64,000 bases of DNA, taken from NCBI GenBank assembly GCA_015039315.1, contig WIDE01000028.1, positions 326,676 through 390,675 of the forward strand, written 5' to 3'. Both the position numbers and the translations under genes were made by a program. Shown here in pieces: positions 32,703-43,111 of the stretch. How positions within the stretch are numbered: the first letter of the stretch is position 1; every line of letters starts with the position of its first letter. The stretch comes from Clavulina sp. PMI_390 (taxonomy: Eukaryota; Basidiomycota; Agaricomycetes; Cantharellales; Hydnaceae). The notes beneath the pieces are model-generated. The model worked only from the letters and a program-made list of their open reading frames with translations. It was not told the DNA's origin and did not search any database.

Positions 32703-34011
32703 CATCGCTCAGCAATGAGAGGTTAGGGGCATGTCCCTTGCGTCAAATAGCTAGCAATGTGGTCGCTTCGGTACGGGACAGGATTGCGGTTCCAGTACTT
32801 TGCTCTGGCTCTGAAATCTATGCAGCACGATCCACACAGGAAGCTAATTTCTGGGGGTAAAGCACACCACGGACCAAGTGCCAGAAGAGTTCCGAAGAAC
32901 CATCCAGCACAAGGATCGCGGGGCCGTAATATAAATTAACACGTCTGTATGTATGGGTTTACGGGAGGCGTACAGGGAGTGAGATCCAGGGTGCAAAAAG
33001 ACACAAGCAGAACCAAATTCAACATGGACGACCAAAGTGACGGAGACATAATAAGGGGAAGGGGAGTGAAGGGGCAAGTGGGGAAAAGTGGAAGGGGGTG
33101 GGGTGGGGGATAAGTGAAGAAGCGAAGAGCCCAGTCCAAGGGACATAACAAGAAAGAAAAAGAGTGCTAGTGGCGTATCCTGGCTCCTCGATGAAAGGCA
33201 CCAATCATACGTCAAAAAGCAAGACGAAGTCCGAATCAAAGGAAAGTGAGCATAGATATGTAAAAGAATGGAAATGACAAAAAACGTCACAGGTTTATGG
33301 GGGTTTGGGGAAGGCAGGAGAGGAGGCGAGGCATATACGAAAACGAAGAGCACAAAAAAGCAAGCAAAAGTAGCAAAACAAAACAAGTGGGGTTAGGGCT
33401 AATTTACAGTGAGCCCAACTCGAAATATCTAAGGGGGATCGAGATGGGGATGAATGGTAGAGGGTATTACGAGGTGTTGAGATGCAAAAAGTGGTGAACA
33501 GAGGGGTAAAAGTGTGGCGCCGAAGAAGGGAACATAAGGTAAACAGGATAGTCATCGCCAGTACAGAGCATCACCTGCATGCAGACAGTGCTCGGTATCG
33601 ACGAGTCGGAAAGAATATGGGCAAAACATCCATGCAAGCCACATATAGTTACAACCAACAAGAAGAGGGGAGGCCCCAAGCGGCCCATAAACAACAAGTC
33701 AAACTGACCAAAGGACGTAGGGGAATATAAGCGAATTAGCGAATAGTGGTGTAGTGATATAGTGGAACAAAGGCGGCCGGAAGCGCCCAGAGAGGGATGC
33801 AACAGATAATTAGGATGAGATGGAGAGCGAAATATTTAGAAGTGCCGGGGGGTGTGATTGGAGATGCAGACAATAGACAGATGCAGAGAATATAATGTTG
33901 GAATGCGAGTGAGAGATGCAAGGTGGTGCGATTTTGGGGGGTGGTGGCAAGGTGGAAGCGAGCAAAGAGAAAAAAGACGATCAGAGAGCTCAGGGAGCAC
34001 GAGCTCTGCAA
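32703..34011. other. Intergenic, WC-2 3' side, strongly strand-skewed
   Basis: Purine-rich on the plus strand, so C/T-rich on the minus strand, over about 1 kb. This fits a long 3' UTR or terminator region of the minus-strand WC-2 gene. A 180-codon minus frame at 32844-33386 is low-complexity Ser/Pro/Leu/Phe, an artefact of the C/T skew. Confidence 0.5.
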
Positions 34012-35630
34012 TCATGCCATCATCTCCTCGGTGGCGCTTGCTTTTGAGGACACTGGCTCCTCGTCGGCGGTGGAAGCAGCCGCAGCAGCAGACTCCTGCT
34101 TCTTTTTCTGGTTACGCTTGGCCCAGCGAAGACCACACGCGTTGCAGAGCGTCTTGGCACCCATGGGGCCCTTTCGCCACTCGGGGCTGTCGGTCCTCCC
34201 ACAGGTGACGCACACGTACTGAGGCGCGGTGCTGGCCTTGGTACTGCCAGCAACGCTCCCATTGTCATCGGACTGGCCACTCACAACACTCCCTGCGGCA
34301 GCGACCTTTCTCGCCTTCTTCTTGCGCTGTTGGACAGGCTCGGCCTGCTGGCTATTGCCGTCAATGTCATCCATATCACGGAGACGAGTACGGCCGATGC
34401 CGGATGGCGACGACGAAGAAGAGTAGTAAGAGTGCTCGCGGGTAGTGCTGGTGGTGGTGGGGATCACCTCCTCCATTGCGTCGCCAGTGGGGGTGGAGAC
34501 GCGTCGGAGGGGAGGGCCAGCAAAGTAATGGGGCTGGTACGTGCGGGCAAGCGAAACAGGGGCGCCTGATGAGTAGATTGAGCTCATGTTAAGCGCCATG
34601 CTGTTTAGGGAATCGGATGGGAACATGACATCCGCGCCGCCGCCACGAACGTTGGAGATGGGAGCACCGCTGAGGTAGGGAGGAGGGGGATACGACGAGG
34701 CAGACGGCCTGAGGTCAATGAGGCGTTGCCTGAGGCGCTCGTTCTCCACCCTGAGCTCAAGGAACGAGTCCAGCCTGATAGGATTGATCGTGGTGTTGTT
34801 GTCATTGTTGTTGCGTAGTGCGCGTGTCCCGTTTTCCGTTTATTCGCACGGGACCAATTTCAATTCAGATCAGGGTCGTTCCAAATTGCAACCGGATCGG
34901 GAGGGGGGGCAGTTGACAGCGAAATCGAGCAAAAAGCGATAAGAGGAGCTGGTGAGCACGCTGGGAGCAGGGGAACAGGAGAGAAAACGCGTACATGGCT
35001 GTGTTTCGGGTCGGATGGGGACGGGCCATCACGAAAAAGCAGCGACAGTCCTGGAAGTCGCCGCCCTCGTAGTGAGGATGCCCGCGGAACTCGAAAACAG
35101 GCCATTCCGACTCGCTTCCAGCCTTGCCGCGTAGGCGTGCATACGTGGACATTTCGCTGCGTGAGGCAATGCACGAGTCGAAGTGCGCCTGGAACGGCGC
35201 AACATCATCCTCTGTGTTTGACGAACAAGCGCCGGGCGGAGAACAGGAGGAGAAAAAATTCCAGAGGGGTAAGAACGCGTCAGTTATGGACAGGGATCGA
35301 TCGAGGGGACGTAAAGGACGTACGGTGCATCAGCTCGACGAGGTTGGTGTCGATCACTTCCTCCTCGCGCCATCCCAACAGCTCGATGGCCGCGGCACCG
35401 CAATAAAGCACCTCGCACGACGTGGACAGCACGAGGATAAGAGTGCCAGAAAGCTCAGTGATGAGCAAGTCTGCCCACTTTTTCCTCTTTGTGAACTCGA
35501 ACACTGTCGATGCCGTTGTTGTTGAGGGCGCGTATGCGTTGGCCGATCGGCTGGCGGACAAACCAACGGCAGTCGACGGCATAAAGCCGGCTGACTGGCC
35601 GAAGCGTTGGCGGAAGTCTACAGCAGCCAT
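34012..35630 (-). CDS. White collar 2 / blue-light regulator 2 (PAS + GATA zinc finger)
   Basis: A 428-residue nuclear partner of the photoreceptor WC-1; together they form the light-responsive complex that activates light-induced genes. Exons are 35630-35324, 35211-34995 and 34774-34012, summing to an intact frame. The PAS domain covers about residues 45-165: [45 protein letters not shown] and [13 protein letters not shown] helix follows ([18 protein letters not shown]), as in WC-2 orthologues. The C-terminus has a basic patch ([10 protein letters not shown]) and a GATA finger CVTC...18 residues...CNAC with [14 protein letters not shown] and the tail [13 protein letters not shown]. The X18 spacing is that of WC-2. 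There is no flavin-binding LOV cysteine, as expected for WC-2. WC-1 is not in the window. Identity is very sure. Confidence 0.95.
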
Positions 35631-36352
35631 TTCTGGTGTTGTATTTTGGAAGGGGTGGTGAGGAAATGAAGGGGGGGTCGGATAGGATGGGGGGAAGGAG
35701 TAAACGGTGAGAATGCAACTTGAACCAGAGTAAATAGAGTAAATCGGCGCGCGAGTTTGTGATTGAAAAGATCACCTGACCGCCGCCGCACCTCGTGTGA
35801 CTTGGCGACCAGGGAGGAGCAACAGGGAGCGGGCACAGCCATGGCCCGCCTGGACTCTGAAACCCCAGATAAGAAACAGTTGCCAAAGAGCATCTACATA
35901 ATAATTTCCAGTATCAGCCATGAGATATTGAAACCTTTCAACATGCCGACATCCTATGAATTTCCGACTTCGGTTCTCACGACTCGCTACCAGTTATGCA
36001 TCCAGTCGAAGCGTCGGGCTCCCAAAGAATCCCGCACTCGAACTGTAATGAAAAAATTACGGAGAGTCTTCATTCCAACGATCTACATCAAATGACCAGA
36101 ATTCGTGTATATGAAGGAAAACGAAGAGACAGCTGGCTGTCAAACGACGAATATGTACGAGGTACATATGAAAATAGGCACTGGGCCATAACGTGAGCAG
36201 ACGAGCAAAGTAAGAATATGGAGCATCGAGCTTGTGGGAGTGATAGCAAGCTATCGTCATGAGACCAGAGAGAGCGAAAAAAAAATGAACGGGGAGTGAC
36301 TAAAGGAAAGAAAGGCGTGGCAACCCAAGGGGAAGAAAAAGTATACGCTTCT
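35631..36352. other. WC-2 promoter region
   Basis: Between the WC-2 start and the stop of the upstream minus-strand gene. The 100 bp nearest the WC-2 ATG are C/T-rich on the coding strand. Small frames show nothing recognisable. Confidence 0.5.
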
Positions 36353-37517
36353 TCAAGAAGCCCATTGCCAAGTGATCGAGATACGCCCAAGCGACTGGTC
36401 GGCAAGCTGGCTGAATGCGGATGGGGACTGCAAAAAAACAAGATCAAGTCAGCAAAACAACTCTGGGGACGTCGGAGCCAATCTCCCGACTTACAAAGTC
36501 GAGATCACGCATCGCACAGCCCACGCATCGATCGACAACAGTGACAGTTACAGACTGCAAAGCCTATTAGTCAGTACAGGAACGAACCCGGCCGATGAAA
36601 CCATTAGGAGTTACGCACATTGCCACCGTAGTGAGCCTCGATCTTCTTGCCGCAAATGGGATTGTCGTTCTGTGGAGAAGAGTTATCAGTGGGGTAGTTG
36701 TTAATGGCTGGGAAATGAAGCTACGTACCGGGTTGGCGGTGGCACCGGGGTAGCTATCGTACAGCAGATGTGACACTAGGAATGGGGGATCGATCATGAG
36801 TGACGATCGTCGAAAAACGAGGCCGCCGCCGCCGCTCATGGTACCTGGAGCGGAGCGGCATAGCAATAAAAAAAGTACATACCAGCAACGATATAATCCG
36901 TGTCCTTACTGGTGATTCCACACGCACCGAGGCCAGTGCCGTAGTAGGTTCCTAATAATAACGCATCAGACAACCAGAAACTGAATGCCGGTGGGGAGAC
37001 CCAGCCCAATGGAAAATATAAATGACGCACCATCACCAGAATAGGTGGTACCAGAACCACCTCCGCCACCACTGGAAACAGACGTCGTCTTGGCCGCCTT
37101 GGACGTGGTGTGCGTAGAGGTGGTGTGCTTGGTGGTCGTCGGGGTCGACGTCGTAGTAGGATCACCACCAGGGTTACCGGGCGCACCAACGCTCGTCGTA
37201 GTGGTCTTCACCATCTTGAGCGACGTTGTTGTTGAGGGGCTGTCCGTCGAGGTGCTTGTGATATCGGTGGAGGTGGTGTTGCGGGCCTTGCATCGCCCCG
37301 CAGCGCGCCTGGCCTTACGGCGAACAGCAGCAGCGCCATCAGAGGGAGAAGAGGGCAAGTTTCGGTCTGCAAGGACAGCAGCCTGATGGTCGTGCGCAGC
37401 ACGGCGCTGAATGGCAGAGACGTGATGGCGGCGGACGTTCGAGCCGTCGCTTGTCGCGCTCACAATACCGGAAAGAACAAGGGAGGCAATGGAGAAAATG
37501 GAAATAAAGTTGACCAT
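36353..37517 (-). CDS. Secreted expansin/RlpA-like double-psi beta-barrel protein
   Basis: A secreted protein of the barwin/RlpA-like (loosenin, expansin-like) type; relatives bind or loosen cell-wall polysaccharides without hydrolysis. The start MVNFISIFSIASLVLSG at 37517 is a signal peptide. A long upstream frame has another Met, but it would bury the signal. Residues ~20-180 form a basic, then Ser/Thr-rich low-complexity stalk (TTTTSVGAPG, TTTKHTTSTHTTSK). The barrel is spread over five small exons: TYYGTGLGACGITSKDTDYI, SYPGATANPNDNPICGKKIE, then VTVTVVDRCVGCAMRDLDF, SPSAFSQLADQSLGRISITW, ending QWAS. The family motifs G-x-x-T-Y-Y, CG, VVDRCxGC and DLDFSPSAF are all present. The last two exons lie in short frames and were found by reading on from the domain. 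Strong family call; wall activity untested. Confidence 0.9.
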
Positions 37518-38602
37518 CCTTGCTAAGCTCTTTTCACGTCTGGTCTTAGCTGGGAATGATTTCGCTGGTTTTTGCAACTTGAGACAACCCTTTGGTTAGA
37601 CAAAGGGATCGAAGGGACGGGAGGGATCGGAGGGCGGAAGCTACAGATGGAGCGAGTTTAAGAGCAAAAGATCGGAGATTCAAGCAGCCAAAGAAGGAGA
37701 GGGAGCTGCAAGCAAGAAAAAGAGGGTAGGAATGCAAGGCGGACAACGTGAGGTGGGGGGAGGAAGGAAAAGTCTAGCGGGAGCCGCGGTCACACTTTTG
37801 CGTGACTCCTCGAGGACAGGAGAGTGGCAATCATCCCTCGTTGCCACAGGCTTTTGTATTGAAATTGATACCCGTTGATCGCGGCCTCACTCAAGGCACG
37901 CAGCTTTTCGTCAAAAAGCTATCCACTTGACGTATGTGCCGAACACGCTTCATCGAATAACCGTCATGGCTAAAAACAAACCAGAGATATTCGGCCCATG
38001 ATTTGAGATTTTACGAGATAGGGACTTGCGCTGTGTGGGAAATGGAAATAGTTGGCTCCGTTCCTCAGGAGTAAAGACAGGGACTTTTAAGGAGAGCATT
38101 AAGATAGCAAGGGATCAAGAGCGCATAGATTATTAACAGGTGGAATTGTCGTGGTAGGGGCCCCACACTTGAGGGGTGAGGCCTTCTCACATCACAATCA
38201 TTGTCTGAGTCACCAGCTCGTGGTGGGGGTTGAAGCACTGACAAGGCAAGTAGCGGTAATTCCGTTGGCAGAAAGCTGGTGGCCTTTTGATCTGCAATTC
38301 ACATGATCACCTCCATGATCACTATACCATTGAATGGAGAAGGTAATGGGATAGTGGTACAAAAGCGGATGGCGCATCCTACTCAAAGTCTAACAGAGGA
38401 CGGGCTTGTATCAAAAACATCAAATGCCGCATGAAATCAGAAGTGAATGGCAAAAGAACGTATGAAATATCCGAATAGAGAGGAAAAGTGAACAAGAGGG
38501 GAAAGGAAGATGAAAACGAGAGGGACAACGTCCAGAGCCCGCAGAAAAGTAATCCAACCAACACCTACAAAACCTCTTCTTATAACACCTCGTCATAGGT
38601 CA
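37518..38602. other. Intergenic, expansin-like promoter and Nudix 3' flank
   Basis: I see no gene. The 200 bp next to the expansin-like ATG are C/T-rich on the minus strand. The remainder is ordinary unique sequence. Confidence 0.5.
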
Positions 38603-40801
38603 TCATGCCATGAGCCCTAGTCTTTTTAAGAGCCACCACCCACTCAACCCGAGCGCGAACAGTATCCCAATGGAGCGTCCAACAATCACCACAACCAAAG
38701 CTTTCCGCACCGCCGCATAAAACGTTGACAAAGCTTGACCTGACCAGTTGATTCGTCGGTCCGCAGCAGAGGATGCGCCCAAGCGAGGGTTGTTACTGTG
38801 CGAGAGCCGAGAGCGGATCACAGATGCCTCCCATGCTTTGAGGACAGCACGATACCGACGACCGAAAACCCTGCGATATGACAGCCAAATCAATCAGCAG
38901 TGCCTTAAGGATTAGAAAGTTTATCTTACCAAATCCAAAAGTTGACATCCGGGATCGAGAAACGAGGGAACACCGAACTAATAATGATCGAATAAGCACT
39001 ATCGTCAGGAACTTCCGAGGAAGATTGAAGCTTACGCCATAGAGGGCATCATTGCAACTCCTCCAATTTCATCAAACTCGTCTGATGAGGGGTCTCCGGG
39101 AGGCAGATCGCTCTGTCTCGGATACATGAACGCAATCAAGTCACTGGACGTAGAAGCCCATGTCAGCATTGTACCTCCAGCATCACACTCGTGAAAAGCC
39201 TGAACCATGACTCACAGGGTCATCCCGAGTGTTAGGCCCCACACCTTCAACTCTTCCTTCGAGGCGTATGGCGCAATCTCACGCAAAGCTTTTTCATCAC
39301 GGAACCCATGACCATTCTGCCCAAGCGCAGCGGCTCGCTGCAGGTCATCAGCCTCCTCCAGATCTGCCCTAGTCAAAACTAACGCTCGGAAGCGCATGTT
39401 TCCGACTAGCCATCTGACGGAAGCCCGGAGGATGTTGTGCCGAGGTGCGAGGCGGGAAGAGATATCAACGGTGACGAAAGACCACGTTGGATGGGGTGAT
39501 AGGAGGGCGGAGAGTGGTACCCAGTGGAGAGAGACCTCCGATTCCTCGGAGTTCAGGTCAAGAGTAGGTTCGTAGGGCGAGAGGTGCAAGAACACTGTAG
39601 ACGAAAAAGATGGCGATCAGAGACCTTGTCCGTCATCAAAACAGCGTCATGCGTACCGAAGGGGCTTAGAATCATCAAAAGACGCTTGCCCAGCGAGGTG
39701 GTAATCTCCCTGTCGTCCAATTGTCCAATACACGTGTATTCGCGTTCGGCAAGGTCTAGACCAATCTCCTCCCAAGTTTGGCGCATCGCTACTCAACCAG
39801 GAAGATCAATCCATTGAATGGTGGTGTAATAAGGAGCGACAAGAGGATTGAGTTCGGGGCCGGATATCGCAATAAGCGGGGGCGCAAGAAGGATGAGAAG
39901 TCAATGAGCCATGTATGCCACATTACGATGATGAGGGGATGAAAGACATCGACGTCAAGGCAGTTGTGCGATGACGGCAAGAGGTCGAAGGGGAAGACTC
40001 TCGCAGCCCAATAATGGAGAATAACCCCGTTCATTGGAGAAAAGGGACTCACCGGTATACAGCGCACCCTCATCTGAATCTTCTGTTCTTCCGCCAGGAA
40101 ACGCAACATGAGCCGGAGCCCCGCCACTTGCTCCACCGGTCCCGGCCCCAGGAACCTCACCGTCCTTGGGGGCTTGGGTTTTGTCGCGTCGGATGAAGAG
40201 CAGTTCAGCGCGAGAGCCTGGATGGGTTACCCATTCCTGGGAAAAGAAATGCTCGAGGGGGACCGGCTCGTCGTCGGGAGGGAGCGGGAGTCCTTCGGCG
40301 GGTCGTACGCGCAAAATCAGGGAAACAGCTGCACGTCGAGGTTCTGGACAAGCGTAACCACAGTGGCATCCCAATATAGAAATACATCAGTGAAGTGATG
40401 AGAAACAAAAATATCGTCAGTGTGGTGGACACAACAAGATCTGGAGCCCATTGTAAAGGTGAAATGACGAGAGGAAGGAATGGGGATGACGATGGGCTAT
40501 TATTGTCCACTAGTCGTCAGCTAATAACGTGAGGATGATATGCGCAATGTAGCTCTCCAGAGCAACATCCCCTCCTCGAGGCAAATTGAGAGCAGTAGCT
40601 CAGCCTCAGAGCTAACAGTGGAGATAGATGCTTACGAGTTTGGGGAGAGGATATCAGTCTTGGAGGGGTCGATCGGATCCGTTGGACTGCAAGGGATAGT
40701 AACTCGACCGTTGGAGATAGTCGAGGTGCATCTTTGGATACAGAAAAGTTTGGAATGTCAGAGGAAGCATTGGTCAGTTGTCTTAAGATGAGAGTGCGCA
40801 C
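38603..40801 (-). CDS. Nudix hydrolase with C-terminal membrane anchor (5' end unresolved)
   Basis: A predicted nucleoside-diphosphate-linked-moiety hydrolase, possibly CoA-diphosphatase-like. The order is: a basic N-region (LSLAVQRIRSTPP), then PRRAAVSLILRVRPAEG. An insert follows, then AHVAFPGGRTEDSDEGALYT joined to AMRQTWEEIGLDL. Together these form the Nudix box G-x5-E-x7-R-x2-x-E-E-x-G with the metal-binding glutamates present. Then come LGKRLLMILSPF, LHLSPYEPTLDLN, VSLHWVPLSALL, LKVWGLTLGMTL, SDLIAFMYPRQ and SIPDVNFWIWVFGRRYR. The C-terminus has a hydrophobic helix (ALVVVIVGRSIGILFALGLS) ending WWLLKRLGLMA, which suggests an organelle membrane tail anchor. No in-frame ATG precedes the first visible exon (frame opening at about 40801), so an upstream exon must exist. 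Confidence 0.82.
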
Positions 40802-41341
40802 TGTTGGAGGCCATGGAGACTTGCTGGGGCACTGGTCAGCGCAGTGGCACTGGAGATTTAGGGGTTGGATAGGGTCTTAAGATGTCCCAAGCTAGCTGAT
40901 AGAAGGCGTCCAGCTCTCTTTCACGTCGTTTGGGAGCCTGCAATCGATGCAAGCGCTTTTCGCGGAGGTTGGTGGGGGAGGTAGCCGCGCACGTGACGTG
41001 ACGAGAGGCAGCCTGGGAGACACGACACACGAGCAATGAACTCTGACACAATTCGCAAATCTCGAACTGGTGCACACACGCCAGAGACCGGGAGAGGACT
41101 ATTATATTGATCACGTTCCAGTCCAAATCCCACACCCACAAAGAGCGGAGCTCGTCAACTGATCGAGAAACTAAACGCATGTCCCATTCCTGAGTTCCTC
41201 CACAAGATCTTAAAAGATTACACAACGGTTTGGGTATCGCAAATGGGTCTATCACCAAGGTCTACTGTCCAGGTGGTCTTCCACCCATAAAGTTCCTGGC
41301 CCTGAATATCTCCAATGAGCGCTGAACAGATGAAAGGAAGC
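40802..41341 (-). other. Unresolved stretch between SGT2 and the Nudix gene
   Basis: A 140-codon minus frame (41258-40836) ends with a convincing-looking basic helix (LREKRLHRLQAPKRRERELD, then AFYQLAWDILRPYPTPKSP). It stops just 35 nt before the first Nudix exon. It may be the missing first exon(s) of the Nudix gene, joined by an intron I cannot place (a 31-nt GT-AG gap would keep frame but is short), or a separate small gene. A second overlapping frame (41077-40892) starts MCTSSRFANCVRVHC. I cannot decide between them. Confidence 0.3.
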
Positions 41342-42538
41342 CTAAAACGCAAGTACTGACATGTTTGCTAGTTCTGGGTTGTTCATCATTTCTTCCATGC
41401 TGGGCATACCCCCACCACGGTTGAAGTTCTCAGCCTGTTTGGGCGAGAGCGATCAGCATGGAGCGAGCGTCTCAAGGTATTAGATAGTTCTAACGAATCA
41501 CCCACCATATTCCTCATAGCAGGGTTCTGCATCAACTGCTCTAAACCCCCATTCGCCATCATGTTCTGCGCCATCTGCATGATAGCAGGATTGTTCATGA
41601 GGCTAGCCAAATCGGGCATGCCTCCAGCACCACCACCGCCGGCACCGCCAAGCAACGCAGACAAGTCTGGCATTCCGCCTGCTCCACCACGGGGAGTGGG
41701 TGCCGCAGGTGACGAGACAGTCGGGAGGCGCGCCTTGGCATTCTCTAGGTTAGTACGGAGGTTGGCATTGGTGGGGTCAATCTTAAGCCCATCCTCAAAA
41801 GCAGTGACCGCAGACTCGTAATCCTCCTTGGAATAGTACGCATGTCTAGGAGGAATCTTAGGGGTAATACGCATAACGAAGTATTGAAGAAACGCACCCG
41901 AGCCGGGAATAGGCCTTGATGAATGACGGATCGAGCTCAGCCGCCTTCTTTGCGTCGTCGATCGCACTATCGTGATCTTCCGCGCTCGAATGGGCCGCAG
42001 CACGATTCGAATAGTATACCGGGTTTGTGGGGTCAAGGGCCACGGCCTTGGTGTACGACTCGATCGCCTTGTCGTAGTCACGCGAAGACATGTGTGCGTT
42101 GCCTTGTGCCTTGAGGGCATCGGCGGCCTTCTTGTCTTCCGGGGTGGGAATCGCGGGGGACGATGTCGATGCAGCTGGGGCGGTCGACGTTGATGCCGGC
42201 GCGGCACCTGGAGCAGCGGTAGGAGACTTGACTTTAGATGAGGTGCGGAGATAGACGTCAAAGATGGTCTGCAGGGATGCGGGCTTGATGCTCAAGCTCT
42301 CCCGCTGGGCGGCATCGTTGGGATCGACGCCGAAAGCTTCCCCAATGCATTGAACTATTGGTGACAACCGGAATTTGGGGGCTCAGTAAGATTGAAAATG
42401 CTCAGTATGTCAAGGCAATGGCAACGCACTTGCAACCTCGAGCCCCTCTTGGTCATCAGCCTTCACGGTACCATTCTCAATCGAGGTGCTAAGAAAGTCG
42501 AGGATGGACAGAACAAGTCTCTGGTTCTTGTCTGACAT
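41342..42538 (-). CDS. SGT2: Small glutamine-rich TPR co-chaperone (SGT2/SGTA)
   Basis: A cytosolic co-chaperone that receives tail-anchored membrane proteins and hands them to the GET pathway, also binding Hsp70/Hsp90. The N-terminal dimerisation domain MSDKNQRLVLSILDFLSTSI continues GTVKADDQEGLEVAIQCIGE and AFGVD. An Ala/Pro/Ser linker follows. Three TPRs come next, around EDKKAADALKAQGNAHMSSR, DYDKAIESYTKAVALDPTNP, EDHDSAIDDAKKAAELDPSF and EDYESAVTAFEDGLKIDPTN. The C-terminus is Gly/Met/Asn-rich with NNPAIMQMAQNMM, GLEQLMQNPAMRNM and MEEMMNNPELANM, the hydrophobic client-binding part. Five exons. The reading frame ends at a TAG just after ANMSVLAF; an extra 3' exon is possible but not needed. 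Very secure identification. Confidence 0.94.
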
Positions 42539-43111
42539 TGATGCGGCCAAAAAAAAAAATCGAAAGAAGGTTTGGAAGGTGGGATGGACTGAGAAAAGTT
42601 GAGCGCAGAAGTCCTACGTGTGTGTATGTTCGATCCCAATCGAGAACATTCCTATTCAATTGGCGCTTATCCAAGTGTTCGTTGTGCCTTGACGAACGGT
42701 GAAACCAGGTCAATCGTGTGGCCGAGCCACCAGGAGTTAAGAAGGATTGCAAGTGGTGATACAATTGAGGGGTGTGGTGTGCGAGCCCGAGAGATGGTAC
42801 AGTACTATACTACAAGCAAAACATATCCAGACAAAGGAAAGAGACAACAAACACCAAAGACCAGAAGTAGAGATGGAGAAAAAGCATCAAAACAGGTGAG
42901 TAAATAAGGTAGATTGAAGAATAATGAGATCAGTGAGTATCCGCGAAATAGGCAACCCAAGAGAAGCAGGCAATAACAAAATAGGCGTGGGGTCATGATC
43001 TAAGCGTCGATGGTAGGGTGGATGGATGACGGGCGGGATTAGGATAGGAAAACAGAGAGGCGGACGGAGTTGAGGGGGTGGGGAGGTGGAAGCGAGTAAG
43101 GGTTGCGCTTT
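42539..43111. other. Intergenic, SGT2 promoter and OPT 3' flank
   Basis: No gene is seen. An A-run (about 10 A on the plus strand, near 42550) sits just upstream of the SGT2 ATG on the coding side. The rest is purine-skewed on the plus strand, fitting a minus-strand 3' UTR. Confidence 0.45.

Noticed and set aside
32844..33386. 180-codon minus frame, apparently hydrophobic
   Set aside because: The strand is strongly C/T-rich, which creates Phe/Leu/Ser/Pro-rich open frames; it fits better as 3' flank of the WC-2 gene.
37045..37386. 113-codon plus frame rich in Val opposite the expansin-like gene
   Set aside because: Antisense of the Thr-rich stalk (ACC/ACG repeats read as Val); not a gene.
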